Assembly (NCBI GenBank): GCA_025667525.1
Contig: CM046875.1
Coordinates: 202,282,125-202,346,124, forward strand
Direction: 5' to 3'
Origin: Glebionis coronaria
Taxonomy: Eukaryota; Streptophyta; Magnoliopsida; Asterales; Asteraceae
DNA: 64,000 nt
Part shown: positions 22,289 through 36,200 of the stretch, in pieces
Position numbering within the stretch: position 1 is the first letter of the stretch
Layout of the letters: the number at the start of each line of letters is the position of its first letter
Position numbers and translations under genes: made by a program
The notes under the pieces: generated by a model
The model's input: only the letters and a program-made list of their open reading frames with translations
Databases searched by the model: none
Told to the model about the DNA's origin: nothing

Positions 22289-25200
22289 ATTCCTTCAACA
22301 TTTCTTTATCACAGTTGTGTGGTTCATACATGAAGAGCAATTCATTATACAATAGTGATACCTCAGTTTTACCTACACTGGCTTCTTGAACTAACCTGAA
22401 AAGATCCTGAATATCTTGTCTGTCAAGAATATGAAAAATATCTTCCATAAGTCTGAGTATTCTCGTTGTACCATCAGTTCTTTGAATTCCATGAGCTTCT
22501 AGTCCTTGATCCATAGAGTATATCCATCTATCAATAGATGACCTCTTTCCAAAAATCTATGTATCAATACGTTAATCTTCAAAGTTTACTATCTTCAAGT
22601 ACTTTTTCAAGATCTCATCATTCATCACTATCTTCTGTTGTTGACTTAGCCTTCTTGGCTTTCTGCTTCCTCTTTGTTGATCTTTTCCTCTTAACACCCT
22701 TGGAGGTTCCTTCAAATTCTATTGAACCTTCTTCCAAGTTTGTATGTATCGTTTCTTTAGTATGTACTGTTGATTGTGTATGTACTGCTTGTACATTTTC
22801 AGTCTTGTCAACATCTTGAGCTTTATCTCCTTCATTCATTCTTTGAGCAGTCTCTTCTCTTTTGAACTTACCTTCTCCTTTCTATTCTTCCTTACATAAG
22901 TGGTCTTGATAGGTGGAGATGTAGTTGTAGGTTCAGCATTACTTGGCTCAATTCTAGGAGCACTTCTAAATTGCCTTTGTTGTTGCAGATGTCTTCTAGC
23001 TTTTTCAACAGCTATCCTATCTGCTTTAGATCCAATCTCAACAAAATTCAGTTCAGCTCTTTTATGTTGTTCATACAAAGTCCTGATTTCTTCAAAATTA
23101 TTCTTGACCAGCTGAGTATGAGTGAAATTCTTAACTTTCTTGAGAAATTTCATCATTTGATTCCTAATCTGCATGGTAGTTGGAGGCTTAATCTTTTCTC
23201 TTCTTCTCTTTTCAGCAAAGAATCTTTGTTGCTCCCTTACCAGATCATCAATCAGTTTTGATTTCTCTTCTTCATCATAAGCATCTCTCTCTTCAGCTAA
23301 CAATGAGTCTGCAAGAAGCTCACTTGCATGTAATTCAGCTTGAATCCTATCATACTCTTGTATGTTCCATTCTTGCTATATTCTCCTAACTTCTAACAAA
23401 TGCTGCTTTGCTTCAAGTTCCTCTTGCAAGTCTTCTTCATGAATTTGAGCTTGCATTCTGAGAGCATATTCCTCATCATGGTCTAATTGATTAAATCTAT
23501 ACATGACTTTGCTGATATCTTCATCTGAATCACTTTCATTTTCAGATTCTGATTGTATTTGCTTCTTCCCCTTATCCTTTAGATTAATTTTAGGTAACTT
23601 CTTCTTCAGCTTAGAAAGTCTTTCCTCGTCAGCTTGTTGTTGAATAACTATAACTTTAGTAGAGTGTGAAGCTTGAACTTTCGTACCTTTAGTTTGATCC
23701 TTCTTGGCAAGAACTTCTTGTTGTGTCTTCTTCTCTACCTCTGCTTGTTTTGCTTTCTCAGCTGAATTCTTTTCCCTTAAGTCAAGCAGTATTTGGGCTA
23801 AAGTTTCATCCTCTCCAAAAGGAGTTTGACTTTCCAGTGAAGGATGATCACCAGCGGTACTTGCAGTCAGCTTAATTAGCTTAGCAGTACTTGGGTCTTC
23901 AACAATGTCAGCAGTACTTGCAGTCAGCTTAGTTGGCTTAGCAGACTTGGATCTTCAACAATATTGACTTCACCAGTATTAGACACACTTGTTTCTTCAA
24001 CCACTTGTGTATCTCCAGATACCCTTTATTCCACTGAAACTATCCTTTCAACTTACACCTCTTCAGTCTTGTCTGATTCATTGCTCACTCTTGATCTTGA
24101 CAGTACTTGCAAAGACTGTTTCTTGTGAAACCAGAATTGTCTTTGTGGTGGTGGAGTTGAAGATATAGGAAATTGAACATTGATCTCCTCCAGCTTCTCA
24201 TAGAAAGTACTCCAATTCACTTGAAGTTATGGTGATTGAGGTTGTGGTGCTGGCTGAGTTACCATCATTTCTTCAACTTGTGGCTCCTCATGAGTAGGTT
24301 GTGGTTCTTCCTGTTGAAACTCCATGTTTGTAGGTTCATCCACACCAGTCTCTAAACCAGTTCCATCTTCATAATTCCCAATGACATCATCATCCAACTA
24401 AAAATTGATGTCATTTCCAGAGACCCTTGTTGATTATCAGAATAAGGTAGTTGTTCTTCATAATTCCTCTCCTGTTTGGTTGCATTCAGTTGCCTTTTCT
24501 TATGGTTTCTGAACCTTTGCTTTTTAAGTGCAGCCTTCTGAATAGACCTATGCTGCCTCATCTAAGGTGATACTTTATTCCTCAACTTGATTAGGCTGGC
24601 CTCTAATTCAGCAATTTTCTTGCCTTGAACAAGTTTTTCCTTTTGCAACACCTGTACTTGTTGGGACAAACTAGTACACAAAGTAGTTAGATTTGCAACA
24701 TCCACCACCTCTGGTGCTTGTGCTGGTGGTGAACCACTAGCAGCAATGGAAGCAGCAAGTGTATGGATCATCTCATCAGTATTTGGTGGAACACCAATAT
24801 TGTGAGAAGAAGATTGAGAATCTTCTAAGGAATGGGAACTCTGGTTAGAAGGAGTTTGCTGAGAAGCACTAGCATTGCTAGGTTCCTCACCTTCTTGGTT
24901 GGTAGGTTGGGCTAACATATGAGCAAACAATGGTGTAACCGTTCCTGTAAAGGCATTGCCTTGTTTGGTCAAGAAAGAGAAAGTTCTCTTTGTGAATGTA
25001 GGAACATCCCATGTATTAGTTAACTCAGGTTAGGGATTTGGATACTAACTAAAGTCTGAATGAATCTAGGATACATTTAAAACTTCTTAGTTCCTTCCAA
25101 ATTCCTAGTCACGCCTTCAAAAATTAATCTTGAAAAATTAAAAACCCTGTTATTTGCTAGACAAATACCAGCTGATGCCAATGCAACAGGAATTTGATCA

Positions 25201-25650
25201 AAAGATGTACTTTTAGAGCTCAAACAGTGAATAATGGCATGAAAAAACAATTTCCATTGAGGTGAAAACAAAGCTTTAAAGAAAGTAAGACTTTCCCTAC
25301 CACCCCCATAGCCCATGGCTGCAAGGACATCATGTATCTCTGTATTATGAAGCATACTAAGTCTATTTTCATCATTTAATCTCTAACTAGTCCTTAGCAG
25401 TACCTCAGTTACATATATATTTCTATAATTTACCCTAGCCTTAATGCAAGGTTGATTAAACCGAGTACCTAACACAGCAGTGTTCCAAAATTGTTCAACA
25501 ATGAAAACATAGACAATGGGACTTACAGTGAGTGCGAAACGAACATGACTTCGATAAGAATCCAAGAATCTCATGGAATCCAAGAGAGTCATCATTCAGA
25601 GCAAGATTCGCAACCAAATTATGCTTAGAGATCACTTGTAAAGCAGCCAT
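22284..25650 (-). pseudogene. COP third ORF (SIRE-type ORF3), broken and truncated by CHR
   Basis: This is a long protein of unknown function in the position where SIRE elements carry an env-like ORF. The start chosen is MAALQVIS at 25650. Pieces in order are: an N-terminal globular part (25650-25077, with ALTVSPIVYV and LFSPQWKLFFHAIIHCLSSKS); a Ser/Gln-rich linker and coiled coil (24972-24562); a highly charged, Glu/Lys-rich helical region (23303-22836, with KPPTTMQIRNQMMKFLKK); a basic stretch (22839-22618); and a C-terminal part (22514-22284). Several stops and frameshifts separate them. From memory this architecture is widespread in Asteraceae SIRE elements. No transmembrane envelope signature is evident. 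The C-terminus is cut by CHR. Confidence 0.8.
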
Positions 25651-26054
25651 TAGTATTTTTGATGAACGAAAAATTAGAGAGAAGGTTATAGAACCAAGAG
25701 ATAAAAATAAAAGATTAGGTGAATCAATTGTGTAATTGGAATAAGTATTTAAGTAAATAACAAACCCAAGCGCGAAGAAACCGCCAAATTTAAAAAAGAT
25801 ACCTTTAACGGTACAACGGACATGTAGCGGTACATGGAACATACTCGGACTTGGACTTGTGCTAGCGGTACTTGGATCCATAACGGTACCTCACAATTTT
25901 GACCAGTTCATGCATTCCACTATCATAATAACCTCTTTTATTTTATTCTATCAACCTGCAATCACATCAGAAACACAAAAACATAGACTATACAATAAAA
26001 ATTAGCATAAAAATTGTACAACTGTTACCTCCCCTCAACATATGCAACTGTCTA
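25651..26054 (-). other. COP spacer between RNase H and third ORF
   Basis: This is about 400 bp with no convincing ORF. It would serve as the untranslated gap, and possibly the 5' untranslated region of a subgenomic or spliced mRNA, for the third ORF. I see no clear promoter. Confidence 0.6.
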
Positions 26055-27824
26055 TTAGTTGGTCATACCAATATGTGTCACCAAGAATTCAAATCTCCTT
26101 GCATCAAATGCCTTGGTCAACAAATCATCTACATTGTTGTCTGTATGAGTCTTCAAGACTTGAATAAGCTTCTTGTCATAGGCATCTCTTATGAAGTGAT
26201 GTCTTTTTTTAATATGCTTGGTCTTGGAGTGAAATACTGGATTCTTGACAATGCATATAGTACTTACATTATCAATGTAAATCTTGGTGTTCATGAAGTT
26301 GTACCCATAATCTAACAACTGATTTTTAATCCAATGTACTTGTCCACAGCAATGAGCAACAGCTACATATTCAGCTTCAGTTATAGAAATAGCAACAATG
26401 TTTTGCTTCTTACACTGCCATGATATGAGTCTTCTGCCTAGGAATTGACAACCTCCTGTTGTGGATTTCCTATCATGATTAGCTCCAGCATAATCACTAT
26501 ATGAGTAAGCTTCCAATTCAAAGGTTGAATCTCTAGGATACCATAATCCTAAATTGGGTTGATTTTTAAGATACTTAAAAACCCTTTTCACAGCATGTAG
26601 ATGTGACACCTTTGGATTAACTTGGAACCTTGAACAGGCACACACAACAAACATAATATCTGGCCTTGAAGCAGTAAGATACATCAATGAACCAATCATT
26701 GACCTGTATAGATGAATATCAACATTTTCACCATGTTCATCTTTTGACAAAGACTTCTTAGCTTCAAAAGGTGTGCTTGTACTCCTTGTATCCATACATG
26801 AAAATTTCTTCAAGATTTCAGCAACATATTTATCTTGGCTGATAAATATTCTATCTTTCCTTTGTTTGACTTGTAGTCCCCAAAAGAAAGTAAGTTCTCC
26901 CATAGAACTGGTCTAAAATCTTCCTTTCATCAAAGCCTTAAACTCCTCACACCATGATTTCTTGGTAGAACCAAAAATGATGTCATCAACATAGACTTGT
27001 ACTAGAATAATATCCTTAGCATTCTTCTTGATGAACAAAGTTTTGTCAATGGTCCCTCTCCTATATCCATGCTCTACCAGAAAATTGGATAAAGTTGCAT
27101 ACCAAGCCCTTGGAGCTTGATGCATACCATAAAGTGCTTTGATAACCTTGTAGACTCTATTGGGGAACTTAGGATCTACAAAACCTGGAGGTTGTGAAAC
27201 ATATACCTCCTCTGAAATAGTATCATGAAGAAAGGCACTTTTCACATCCATCTGATAGACTATAAAACCCATATATGATGTAAAGGCCAAAAATAACCTA
27301 ATGGCTTTTATCCTTGCCACTGGTGCAAAAACCTCATCATAGTCTATCCCTTCTTCCTGTCTATAGTCTTGAGCAACAAGTCTTTCCTTGTTTCTCACAG
27401 CAATTCCTATTTCATCCTTCTTGTTCCTAAAAACCCATCTAGTACCAATTACTCTCTTACCTGAGGGAAGATCCACAAGAATCCAAACCTTTTGTAGCTC
27501 AAATTATGTTAATTCTTCTTGCATGGCATCTACCCAACTTTCTTCATCAAGAGCCTGAGAAATATTTTTGGGCTCTACTTGTGACAAGAAACAGGCAAAC
27601 AAACAATGCTGAGTCTCCTTATGATTAGTTCTATGTTGTTGTTTGACATAACTCACAAGTGCATGAGTTTCCGTATTGGCTTGAAGTTGTCTTCTGGTTT
27701 GCACATCAGACTTGGGATTTCCAATGATCTGTGCAGTAGGATGGTTGTTGTTGACTCTATGAGTGGGAATAGAACTGACTGGAATTTCAGTTTCCAAATT
27801 GTTGAAATCAGTTACTGCACCATG
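26055..27824 (-). pseudogene. COP reverse transcriptase and RNase H
   Basis: This is a copia-type RT followed by RNase H in one frame. RT begins near WVDAMQEEL and has the copia hallmarks [19 protein letters not shown] and the catalytic YVDDIIFGS (about 27000). RNase H has SDYAGANHDRKSTTGG and TEAEYVAV. In-frame stops at 27825, 27504 and 26913 divide the frame; two fit CAA-to-TAA or CAG-to-TAG changes. There is no frameshift. The frame ends at 26055 with GMTN, close to the normal end of the domain. Confidence 0.93.
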
Positions 27825-29220
27825 CTAATCATAGGAAGCTTTGGAGAATATCCCTTCAGCTGGACTAGCATACAAGTCTTCATCGTCCATAGCTTGTAAA
27901 ATATCTTCTAATGAATCAACAGACTTTGTAGATTTTGACTTAGCAGTACTTGCAGATGAGGTGCCGCTAGGTGTAGTATGTACTACTGAGTGCTGTGACT
28001 CAAAAGATTCTTCTCCTGAATGCTTATTAGCAGATGTAGCATTCTTTTCTTGATCTTGAATCCTCTGAAGTTCTTGGTAGGCTTGATCATCTGTTGATGG
28101 CATAGTTTGCTTCTTGGGAGTAGCAGACATTGGAGTAACAGTAGGCATAATAGGTACATATATGTGAATATCATCATCTGATGAAGAAGCTTCCTCTTGA
28201 GTACCTGAATTAGTTGTACCAGACTCTTCACCTGCATTGTTAGTTTGACGATCCTTTTGCACAGAATAGTAATCCATGGAATTAGTTAGATAATCGAAAT
28301 CAAACATCCAAGCATAACCTATTCCTTGGACATTGGGTTTATTTTCTAAGAAATTAACATGGGCATTTTCTTCAACTTTTTTAGATGCCAAATTGTAAAC
28401 TCTATATGCTTTACTTTGCAATGAATATCCTACAAGATATCCTGGATCAGATTTTCCATCAAACTTTCCCAAATGATCAAGAGTATTTAGTATAGACACA
28501 TGACACCCAAAAGGTCTTAAATGACTTATGGTTGGCTTAATACCAGTCAAAAGTTCATAAGGTGTTTTGTTTTGAGGCTTGGTCATTAAGACTCTATTTA
28601 ACACATAACATGCAGTATTGATTGCTTCTGCCCAAAATGTATTTGGTAAAAGAGAATCAGCCATCATAGTTCTAGCAGCCTCAATTAGTGTCTTATTCTT
28701 CCTTTCAGCTACTCCATTTTGTTGTGGAGTCCTAGGATTACTAAATTGTCTCTTAATGCCTTTAGACCTACAAAATTAATCAAATTCAGCATTCTAGAAT
28801 TCTGTCCTATTATCTGTCCTAATGATTAAGACTTGTTTAGTGAACTGCTTTTCAACTAAAGTGATAAAATCCTTAAGTAATTCATTGGTTTCACTCTTAA
28901 GAGCTAAAAAGAAAACCCAACTGAATCTATTATAATCATCAGTTATGACTAGACAAAAGGTCTTATGACTAATGCTTCTTACAGAAACTGGACCAAACAA
29001 ATCCATATGCAAAATTTGCAAAGGCTTTGTCACAGTATTGACAGTCTTGGTCTTACAAGAGGCTCTATGGTGTTTACCTTTTTGACAAGCAGCACATGTG
29101 AAATCATTTTGAAAAGATTTGTTAGGTAATCCTCTAACCAAATTCCTATTCACTAATCTATTAATATTCTTGAAATTCACATGACCTAACCTTCTATGCC
29201 ATAAAATAGACTCATCATAA
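27825..29220 (-). pseudogene. COP integrase (left copy)
   Basis: This is copia integrase: end of the GAG-pre-integrase zinc finger (CAACQKGKHHRASC), a D-D-35-E core (HMDLFGPV, RTDNRTEF, NGVAERKNKTL), then the LNRVLMTKPQNKTPYEL region and a low-complexity linker. Two stops close together (28794 and about 28778) fall right after the second catalytic Asp. GP1 is inserted immediately upstream at 29221-29226. Bases 28006-29225 occur again at 36564-37783 with the same two stops, so that duplication happened after these mutations. Confidence 0.92.
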
Positions 29221-29225
29221 GAAGC
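29221..29225. repeat. GP1 target-site duplication (gaagc), left
   Basis: Five bases gaagc precede the GP1 LTR. The same five follow the rightmost LTR at 39673-39677. The duplicated segment adds a third copy at 37779-37783. Confidence 0.9.
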
Positions 29226-29639
29226 TAATAACTAAGATTTTGCTAGGTTAAAAAGTTCTTTGAATCGTCTTATCGAATTGATCACGGTTTAACGTGTGAC
29301 TCAGTCGTCTTTGATGAATAAAATAAAGGATGTCGTTGAGTAAAATAAAAATGAAAACTTTAAAGTAAATGACAAAGTAAATAAAGCTATAAATGATTAA
29401 AAAGTAAATGGCGAAAAATTAAAGCTTTAAAGATAAATGACGAAAACTTAAGACTTTAAAAGTAATTAAGTAAATGACGAGAAATTAATGCTTGACAAAA
29501 AGTAAATTTGAAAACTTTATAAAAATATAAACTTGAAAATAAATCTAAGACAAAACGAGTTAAAATAAAGCTAAGTAAAATGGTGGAAAAAATAAATGTT
29601 TGAAATTTAAAAATAAGTCGGGAAACAAAAACCAAACAT

Positions 29640-30185
29640 AAGTCGGAATGTCAATGTTTAACCTAAGTCGGAATATAAAAGCCACACCTAATCTGGAATG
29701 TGTGTTCAACACACATTCCGGAATCTATCTCCTCAACACAATCCGGAATCCTAAATGCTGAACCTAATTCGGAATGTGTGATCTACACACAATCCGAAAT
29801 GTATAATCCTAACCCTATCCGGAATCACTATTAGACACACAATTCGGAAAGCAGAAACTCCACACAATCTGGAATATGTTGAATCGACCTAATCTGGAAT
29901 GCTTAAATCATGACCTTATTCGGAATATGGGAAAATTGTATAAAATCCGGAATAAATATTCCAACCTAATCCTGAACATGCATGTTTGTAATCAATCCGG
30001 AATGTGTACTCCTGAAGCAATCTGGAATAACCAAAATTTGCACCTAAGTCGGAATGATGGTTCAATACACTATTCGGAATCTGGCTGTTTGATCTAATCC
30101 GGGATATGCTTTAGACACACGATTCGGAATAAGCTTGTCACACACCTAGTTCAGAATATGGTCTTATACACAATTCGGGAAACTA
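29640..30185. repeat. CGGAAT motif array in GP1 LTR
   Basis: About 20 copies of (t/c)cggaat or the variant tctggaat occur at 20-35 bp intervals, many next to acacaca or cctaa. The copy in the right LTR is at about 38198-38745. The spacers do not match those of ATH or GP2. Confidence 0.75.
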
Positions 30186-30630
30186 GGGTTTCTCAAACCC
30201 GGATAAGATCAAGATTAAGCAAACACTAAAATAAGCTAAAATCAAATAAGCACTTACCTAAAACTTAACCAAATCAACTTTAAGAAAAGGCAAATAAGCC
30301 AAAATTTAAAAACAACTTTTTTATAAAATCACTTAATTAAAATTAACACAAGCACAAAATAAGCTATAAGATCAATAAGCTAAAACAATCAAACACATAA
30401 AAACTATAAGATCAATCAAATAAGCATAACAATAAGCAAATAAGCATAAAGATAAAATAAACAAGAAAGGTAGAATGAGATTAATGAAAAGCTTGACTAA
30501 AGATAAAGATTCAATAACACAAATTAAAGACTTACTTGAAATAACTTGGAATTTAAGACAAGTATGTAAATGACAATATTAAAAGTGCATGAAAAAATAA
30601 AGTGGAGAACTAATTGTCAATTAGCTAACA

Positions 30631-30663
30631 CCTCCTAATGCGTCATTAGGAGGGTATTTATAG
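30631..30663 (-). promoter_or_regulatory. LTR TATA-like box with adjacent hairpin (GP1)
   Basis: A minus-strand CTATAAATA box (30655-30663) is followed by the perfect stem cctcctaatg/cattaggagg with loop cgt. In the right LTR (39189-39221) the loop is tgt and the stem unchanged. Compared with ATH, stem bases differ on both arms in a compensating way. Confidence 0.65.
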
Positions 30664-31112
30664 GAGGGGAGTTGTTGGTTGCTTCCTTCTTTCTTTCTTT
30701 TCTTTTGTCTTCTCGTCTTTCGTCTTTGACAATAAACTCCTCATTCTCGACTTTGTCTCGGGATTTGTCGATAAATAAAATGAACTCGTCTTCTAATTTC
30801 TTCATTAATTAGACTTGGTTCTTCGACTTCGTTAAACTTCCGTCTTTAGACTTTTTCTTCGATAAATCTTCAAAATAGGCCTTTGACTTCCGTTCTTTTT
30901 GCACTCTTGATCTTTTGACTTCGTCTTTTGTCTTTTTCTTCGATAAAAGCCCGTGAAAGCCCGTGTTTTCTTCCCTTTTCATATTTTGATCCTAAAACAC
31001 AATAAAAACACAAACCACGCATAATTCCGACATTTACGACATAAAATACATGTTATGGTCTCGTTTCTAATTGTGATAAGTGGTAAAAGGATGGGTGTTT
31101 ACACACCTATCA

Positions 31113-33202
31113 AATCCCCTACACTTGACCATTGCAATGCCCTCATGCAATGCATTAATTACAAAGCAAGATTTACATTTTCCATCATAATTAACCCACC
31201 TTGGCCTTTATTAAATACAAGACATTAAGGAAACGTAAAAACAATAGAAGATAACAAAATATTTGAAGGAAGAAAACAAGTAAATAAATCAAAGACTTAC
31301 ATTAGGGCTTTGGGTTGTCATGAATGTTTATCACTCTCAAGTTTCACGTTCCCCAAGCTTAAAAATGAGATCATTGTTATTATAAGTTAGCAAACTAACA
31401 CAAACTCATGTGGCTCAATTATTTGCTTAGACTCCGTTATTCCTAGGTGTATCTCTAATATTTTATTGTTGTCTTGAATGATCACGAGGATGCATTGTTG
31501 ACTTATTTCGATAGTTTATTTAGACCAAAAATAAAGTAGGACGATTTAATCAATAGTTAGCTAAAGGACAAAATCTTTTAAAACTGCTTCCCGGGACCTC
31601 ATAAAGTTCATATCTTGGCATAACTTGCTTCACGATTTGAGACCTTTCTCGGACCGATATTTGGCATTGACTTCATACTTTAAATCTTAAGAGATGTTCT
31701 TGAAATAATGGTCTTCTCTTCATAATAGGAATTTCTTCACTTGAAGTTTTGAGAGATTCTTCATACATTAGACCACGACTTCTTCATTTTTCTCCAATCT
31801 TTATTTGGGATTTTGATATACAACGATCCGCCTCCTTTTAGGACTTGGATCTATTTATCCTCATACCTTGCTAGGGTCTTTTTGGATAGACTTCTCCATG
31901 ATCTTTAGGGGAGTATTTGCTTTTCGTCGTGTGTCTTGATCCTTCATATTGATTTTTGATAAATGATTCTTCACATCACTTTGGATCTTTAGCAACAAAA
32001 TGTAGCCCTCATGCCTTGTTAGGGCCTTTTCAGACTCGCCAATATTCGCATCCCGCTTCAATAAGTTATGCATTGGCTATGAACTCTAATTAATACCGAG
32101 CAACTTTTAAACGATCTTGTGCTAGAAGCTAAGTAACTTTTCAAATCGTACGACCTTACTTATTGCAATTATATTTATTAACAAGCGATGGGAGAAAAAG
32201 CTCATAATTAACTCACATAAATTCATGAAAGAATACCAAACTTATAATTGACTCTATCATCTCTCGTTCTCCACAATTTAAAATATCAAGGAATGAGACT
32301 CGTGGATGCTTAGCCTATTAAATCAAAGTTTTGGGTTTTCAAGTCATCTATAGGATCTTGCATCTTCTTAGACTTTTTCAAGTTTAGAATTTGTGTTTTA
32401 AAATTCCCTTGATAAACGACTTTCTAGGATCAATTATAGGAACTTGCGAAAAGTTCTTGTTCTTAACCCGTAAGAGTTAAGACTTTCGTGTTTTAAAGTT
32501 CCCTATATAAAAGCCTAGCAAAACTTGATTTAAGCATGTTAAGGATACTAGCTAGAGTGAACTTGGATAAGTAAACTCGGGTTGAGTCAAAAGATTCATG
32601 ACGGGACTAATACATCAAAGACATCTAAACTCATTAAAACCATTTTATTAAAAATTATTCTAACAACGAAAGAAAATAACGATAACAAAGGAAATACAAC
32701 AAGGCCAAAATAGATCAATTTTTTTGAAAAATGTCGAAAAATCAATTTTCCGGTTAAAATGAGGACAAATACAAGGAAAAGCCCACTTAACTTCGATAGA
32801 AATCCCGCAACACTTGATATAAACATTGTCCTCAATGTTTAAGCATGTGGGAGTAAACTCCCCTACACTTAGGACATTGTGCACGTTGTTTAAATCTTGC
32901 TAAGGAAGAGACAACTAAAGTGATTCCTATATTAATATTGAAGAATATAAAATAGAGAGTCGCAAGAGTTTAGGATAAAACCAGGAAGACGGGTACACGG
33001 AATCACGGGTCGTCAAAAGTCATCAAGAATGAATCTTTTAAAACTCGAATCCCTGCACATCATAAGAAAGAAAACAACAAACATATACTAGGGTCTCCCC
33101 CTACACTTATTATAAAAACGGATAAAAAGGATAGATAATCGGGTTGCACCCCGAGAAGCGCTTGGTTTTGTTCACCGAGTCGTGAGCCTGACTCGACCTT
33201 GA
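31113..33202 (-). other. GP1 polypurine tract and 3' non-coding region
   Basis: The tract on minus (31113-31130, with AGGGGATT) precedes the LTR. The rest is homologous to 3665-5643 of ATH and to the split 3' region of GP2. I see no coding sequence. Short ORFs are not conserved. Confidence 0.8.
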
Positions 33203-36200
33203 TTATAATTGTAAGAAGCTTGAAGAACATCCATCGGGGTCAAATACATGGTTCTCGTCCATCAAATAGTATAAGCTTAAGGTGAACAAGACAAGCCAAA
33301 GAAGAGTAGGTGAGGTTCCCGTAAGCATTTGTTGAGCACGGTGGTAGAAAGTATGATGAAGTGCAAGCATATCTCCAATGTTTCCAAAAGTCTTTCCTTT
33401 TATTTCATCAGATGGATACTGAGATGGCTTAAAAATTGTGATACCCGGATCGAACACCTTTTCCTTTAGGGGAAAATAAGACTTAGACTTAGTAGAACTT
33501 GAAGATTCGCCCATAAACCGCACAATCTCATCCTTAAAAGGTGGAAAGAGAGGTGTTAAGACATAGGTACTATGAATATCGGTGTCGTCCGACTTCTTCT
33601 CCTTTGAAACGGGTTTCTTAACATCCGAAGGAGGATAGAGACCATAATCAAATTCCAAAGGAGGAGAATCATGCTCATTGGAGAAGTATGTATTGAGACA
33701 AGTAGCAAAATCTTCCTCAAATGAGTAATCATCCAAAGTAGGATCAAGCATTGTTGGTGGAGGATCTTTATCAAAAGTAGGAGCAAGGTCATCATTTGAA
33801 GAATCACTCGAAAGATTATCAACATCATCAAAGTCATCATAAGTTGGCATGTCTTTATACTCTGAAGAAAAATCATCATAATCATCCACATTAGAACTAA
33901 AATCATCATCATAGGTTGGTGGAGCATCATATATTGGTGGGGCATCCAACTTGGGAAGAGGATCTTCAGAATCTTCCACATTTTCTTGAAAAAGTGGATT
34001 ATCATAGATAGGCTCGAAAAGAGGGTTGTTGTAAACGACAAAATCATCAAGCTTTGTACTTTCCAATGGAGTTGTGACAAACTCGTCTTGAAGCACATCA
34101 ATCATCTTTACCGATTCTTTTCCATGTAATTTGCTTGTAATCTTCCCCATCTTAAAAATTTGTTGATCATTTCCGACCCTTAAGATTAGTTCACCATCGG
34201 CAACATCGACCAAAGCTTTTTCGGTTCTCAAGAATGGCCGTCCAAGTATTAACAGAATACGAGGGTCCATTTCATAGTCAACAACAACAAAATCGACCGG
34301 AAAAGTGAAGGTACCAACTTTAACAAACACATCTTCGGCAATACCAACGGGGTAAGCGAGAGTTCGATTTGCTAGCTCAAGAGTCATCTTTGTTGGTGTA
34401 AGATCGGGTAATGATAACTTTTTCCAAACACTTAATGGCATTAAATTGATACTTGCCCGGAGATCGGCTAAGGCAGTAAATTCTTCAGTTTTGGAAAATG
34501 TACAAGGTAACACGAAACGACCAGGATCTCCAAGTTTTTTTAGAAGTTCTTTAAGAAGGACTGCAGAACAATTCTCATTTAATCGAGTCTTGACAAACTC
34601 TTCCATTTTTTCCTTCTTATTAAGCAAATCTTTAAACATCTTAACGAATTTAGGCATTTGGGCAAGAGCTTCAACAAGGCTAATGGTGATGTTCACTCCC
34701 GAAATATTTTTCAAAAAGTTTGTCACTTGAATTTCATCCTTGGTGAGCAATTTGCACTTGTCTAACCGAGATGGATAAGGAATATTGGGCTTAGGAGGTG
34801 TAAGTGGAGAAGGTGAAGGTGTAGTAGGTGTAGATATAGAGGTTGAGGGTTGAGAGGTAGAAGGTTTAGAGGTAGAAGGTGGGGATGATAAAGGTTTTGT
34901 CTTTGGTACTTCTTCCGTAATAGGTGGAGATGGTAATATAGAACTAGGACTAGGCGTGGAAGTAGGAGGAATAAATGGGGGTGGAGGAGGTGCAGATGGA
35001 GTAACTGGGAGGGGTAGATGGTCCTACTAGAGTTGCTCCACTACGTATAGTAATAGCACTCACATTAGCTCTTGGGTTGGTCACGGTATTCGAAGGAAGA
35101 GAGCCCGAAGCAGAGGGTTGAGTGTTTTGGAAGAAACTAGCCATCATATTCCTCAAATCATTCGTTTGATTGCTTAAAGAAGTTTGCATATCATTTCTAA
35201 GCTCGGTTGTAATATCATTCCCTTGTTTAGTGATATCACCTTTCAAGTTAATAATTTGGCTTTGAAGGTGTTTCGCCACCTCTCCCTGGGTCCTCATGAA
35301 AGTTTCAACATCATGATTAAATGTCGTAGGTTGAGTGAGGGGTGGAACTTGGTGAGCGGGTGGGTGATATGGAGTAGAAGCTCGAGGTTGGTTTGGATTG
35401 ATTCTATTAAAGTTGTTTGGGTTGTGGTTTTGAGGAGAAAAACCGGGTGAAAGAAAATTGTTGGAACGATAACTTAGCAAGTTATGAGCACCTTGAGGTC
35501 GGGCTTGATAGCCTTCCGTGGAATAGTTACCGTTAGCCGCATACACGTTTTCCGTATTGTTATGAGTGGAAGGACAATCAGTGTATGAATGAGGACCGCC
35601 GCAAATCTCACAAGAAAGTGCAACAACTTTAACTTGTTGATATTGGTACGTAGCCATGAGTTGGATATTTTTGTTCATTTCGGCTATCATGCGGGTGACT
35701 TCGGTCATCTCGGAGCTGGAAGAAGTAGAAGAAACATTTACCCTCGGATTATTTCTTGAAGATGCGGATGAATCCCAATTTTTGTGATGAGTGGTCATGT
35801 TCTATATAAGCTCTCTACACTCCTCGGGTCTTCTTTTCATAAATGTACCACCGGCGGCAGCATTAATCGTATCTTGATCACGGAAAGCCAAACCGTTGTA
35901 GAAAGTATCAATTAAGGTGACGGGGAGCATATTATGGACAACGATCGATCAAGACATTATAACGTTCCCAAGAATCGAAAAGAGACTCATCAGGTTCTTG
36001 CGTGAAACCACTGATTTGATTCCGAAGGCTCGTTACCATGGATGGTGGAAAGTAGCGCGACAAAAATCGTTGATTCATTTCATCCCATGTATGAATTGAA
36101 TTCTTCGGAAGATGATCAAACCATTTTTCGGCATGGTGGGATAAAGTGTGTGGAAATAGATGAAGGAGAAGAAAATCCATGGTAACACCGGGCAATTTCA

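Larger units (their letters stand above)
28006..31112. repeat. Segmental duplication, left copy (COP integrase + GP1 LTR)
   Basis: This 3107-bp stretch is almost identical to 36564-39672. It spans about 1.2 kb of COP pol, the gaagc target site and the whole 1887-bp GP1 LTR. The ORFs in the COP part translate identically. I saw only scattered single-base differences in the LTR part. Confidence 0.95.
29226..31112 (-). repeat. GP1 3' LTR
   Basis: It is 1887 bp long. It begins taataac and ends ctatca on plus, so one end is TA rather than TG. It has a minus TATA box at 30655-30663, a perfect 10-bp-stem hairpin at 30631-30653 and a CGGAAT array at about 29640-30185. It pairs with 37784-39672. Confidence 0.93.

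Noticed and set aside
31861..32073. 70-codon minus ORF with a homologue at 45440-45700
   Set aside because: It lies in the shared 3' non-coding region; indels change the frame between copies, so no coding constraint is visible.
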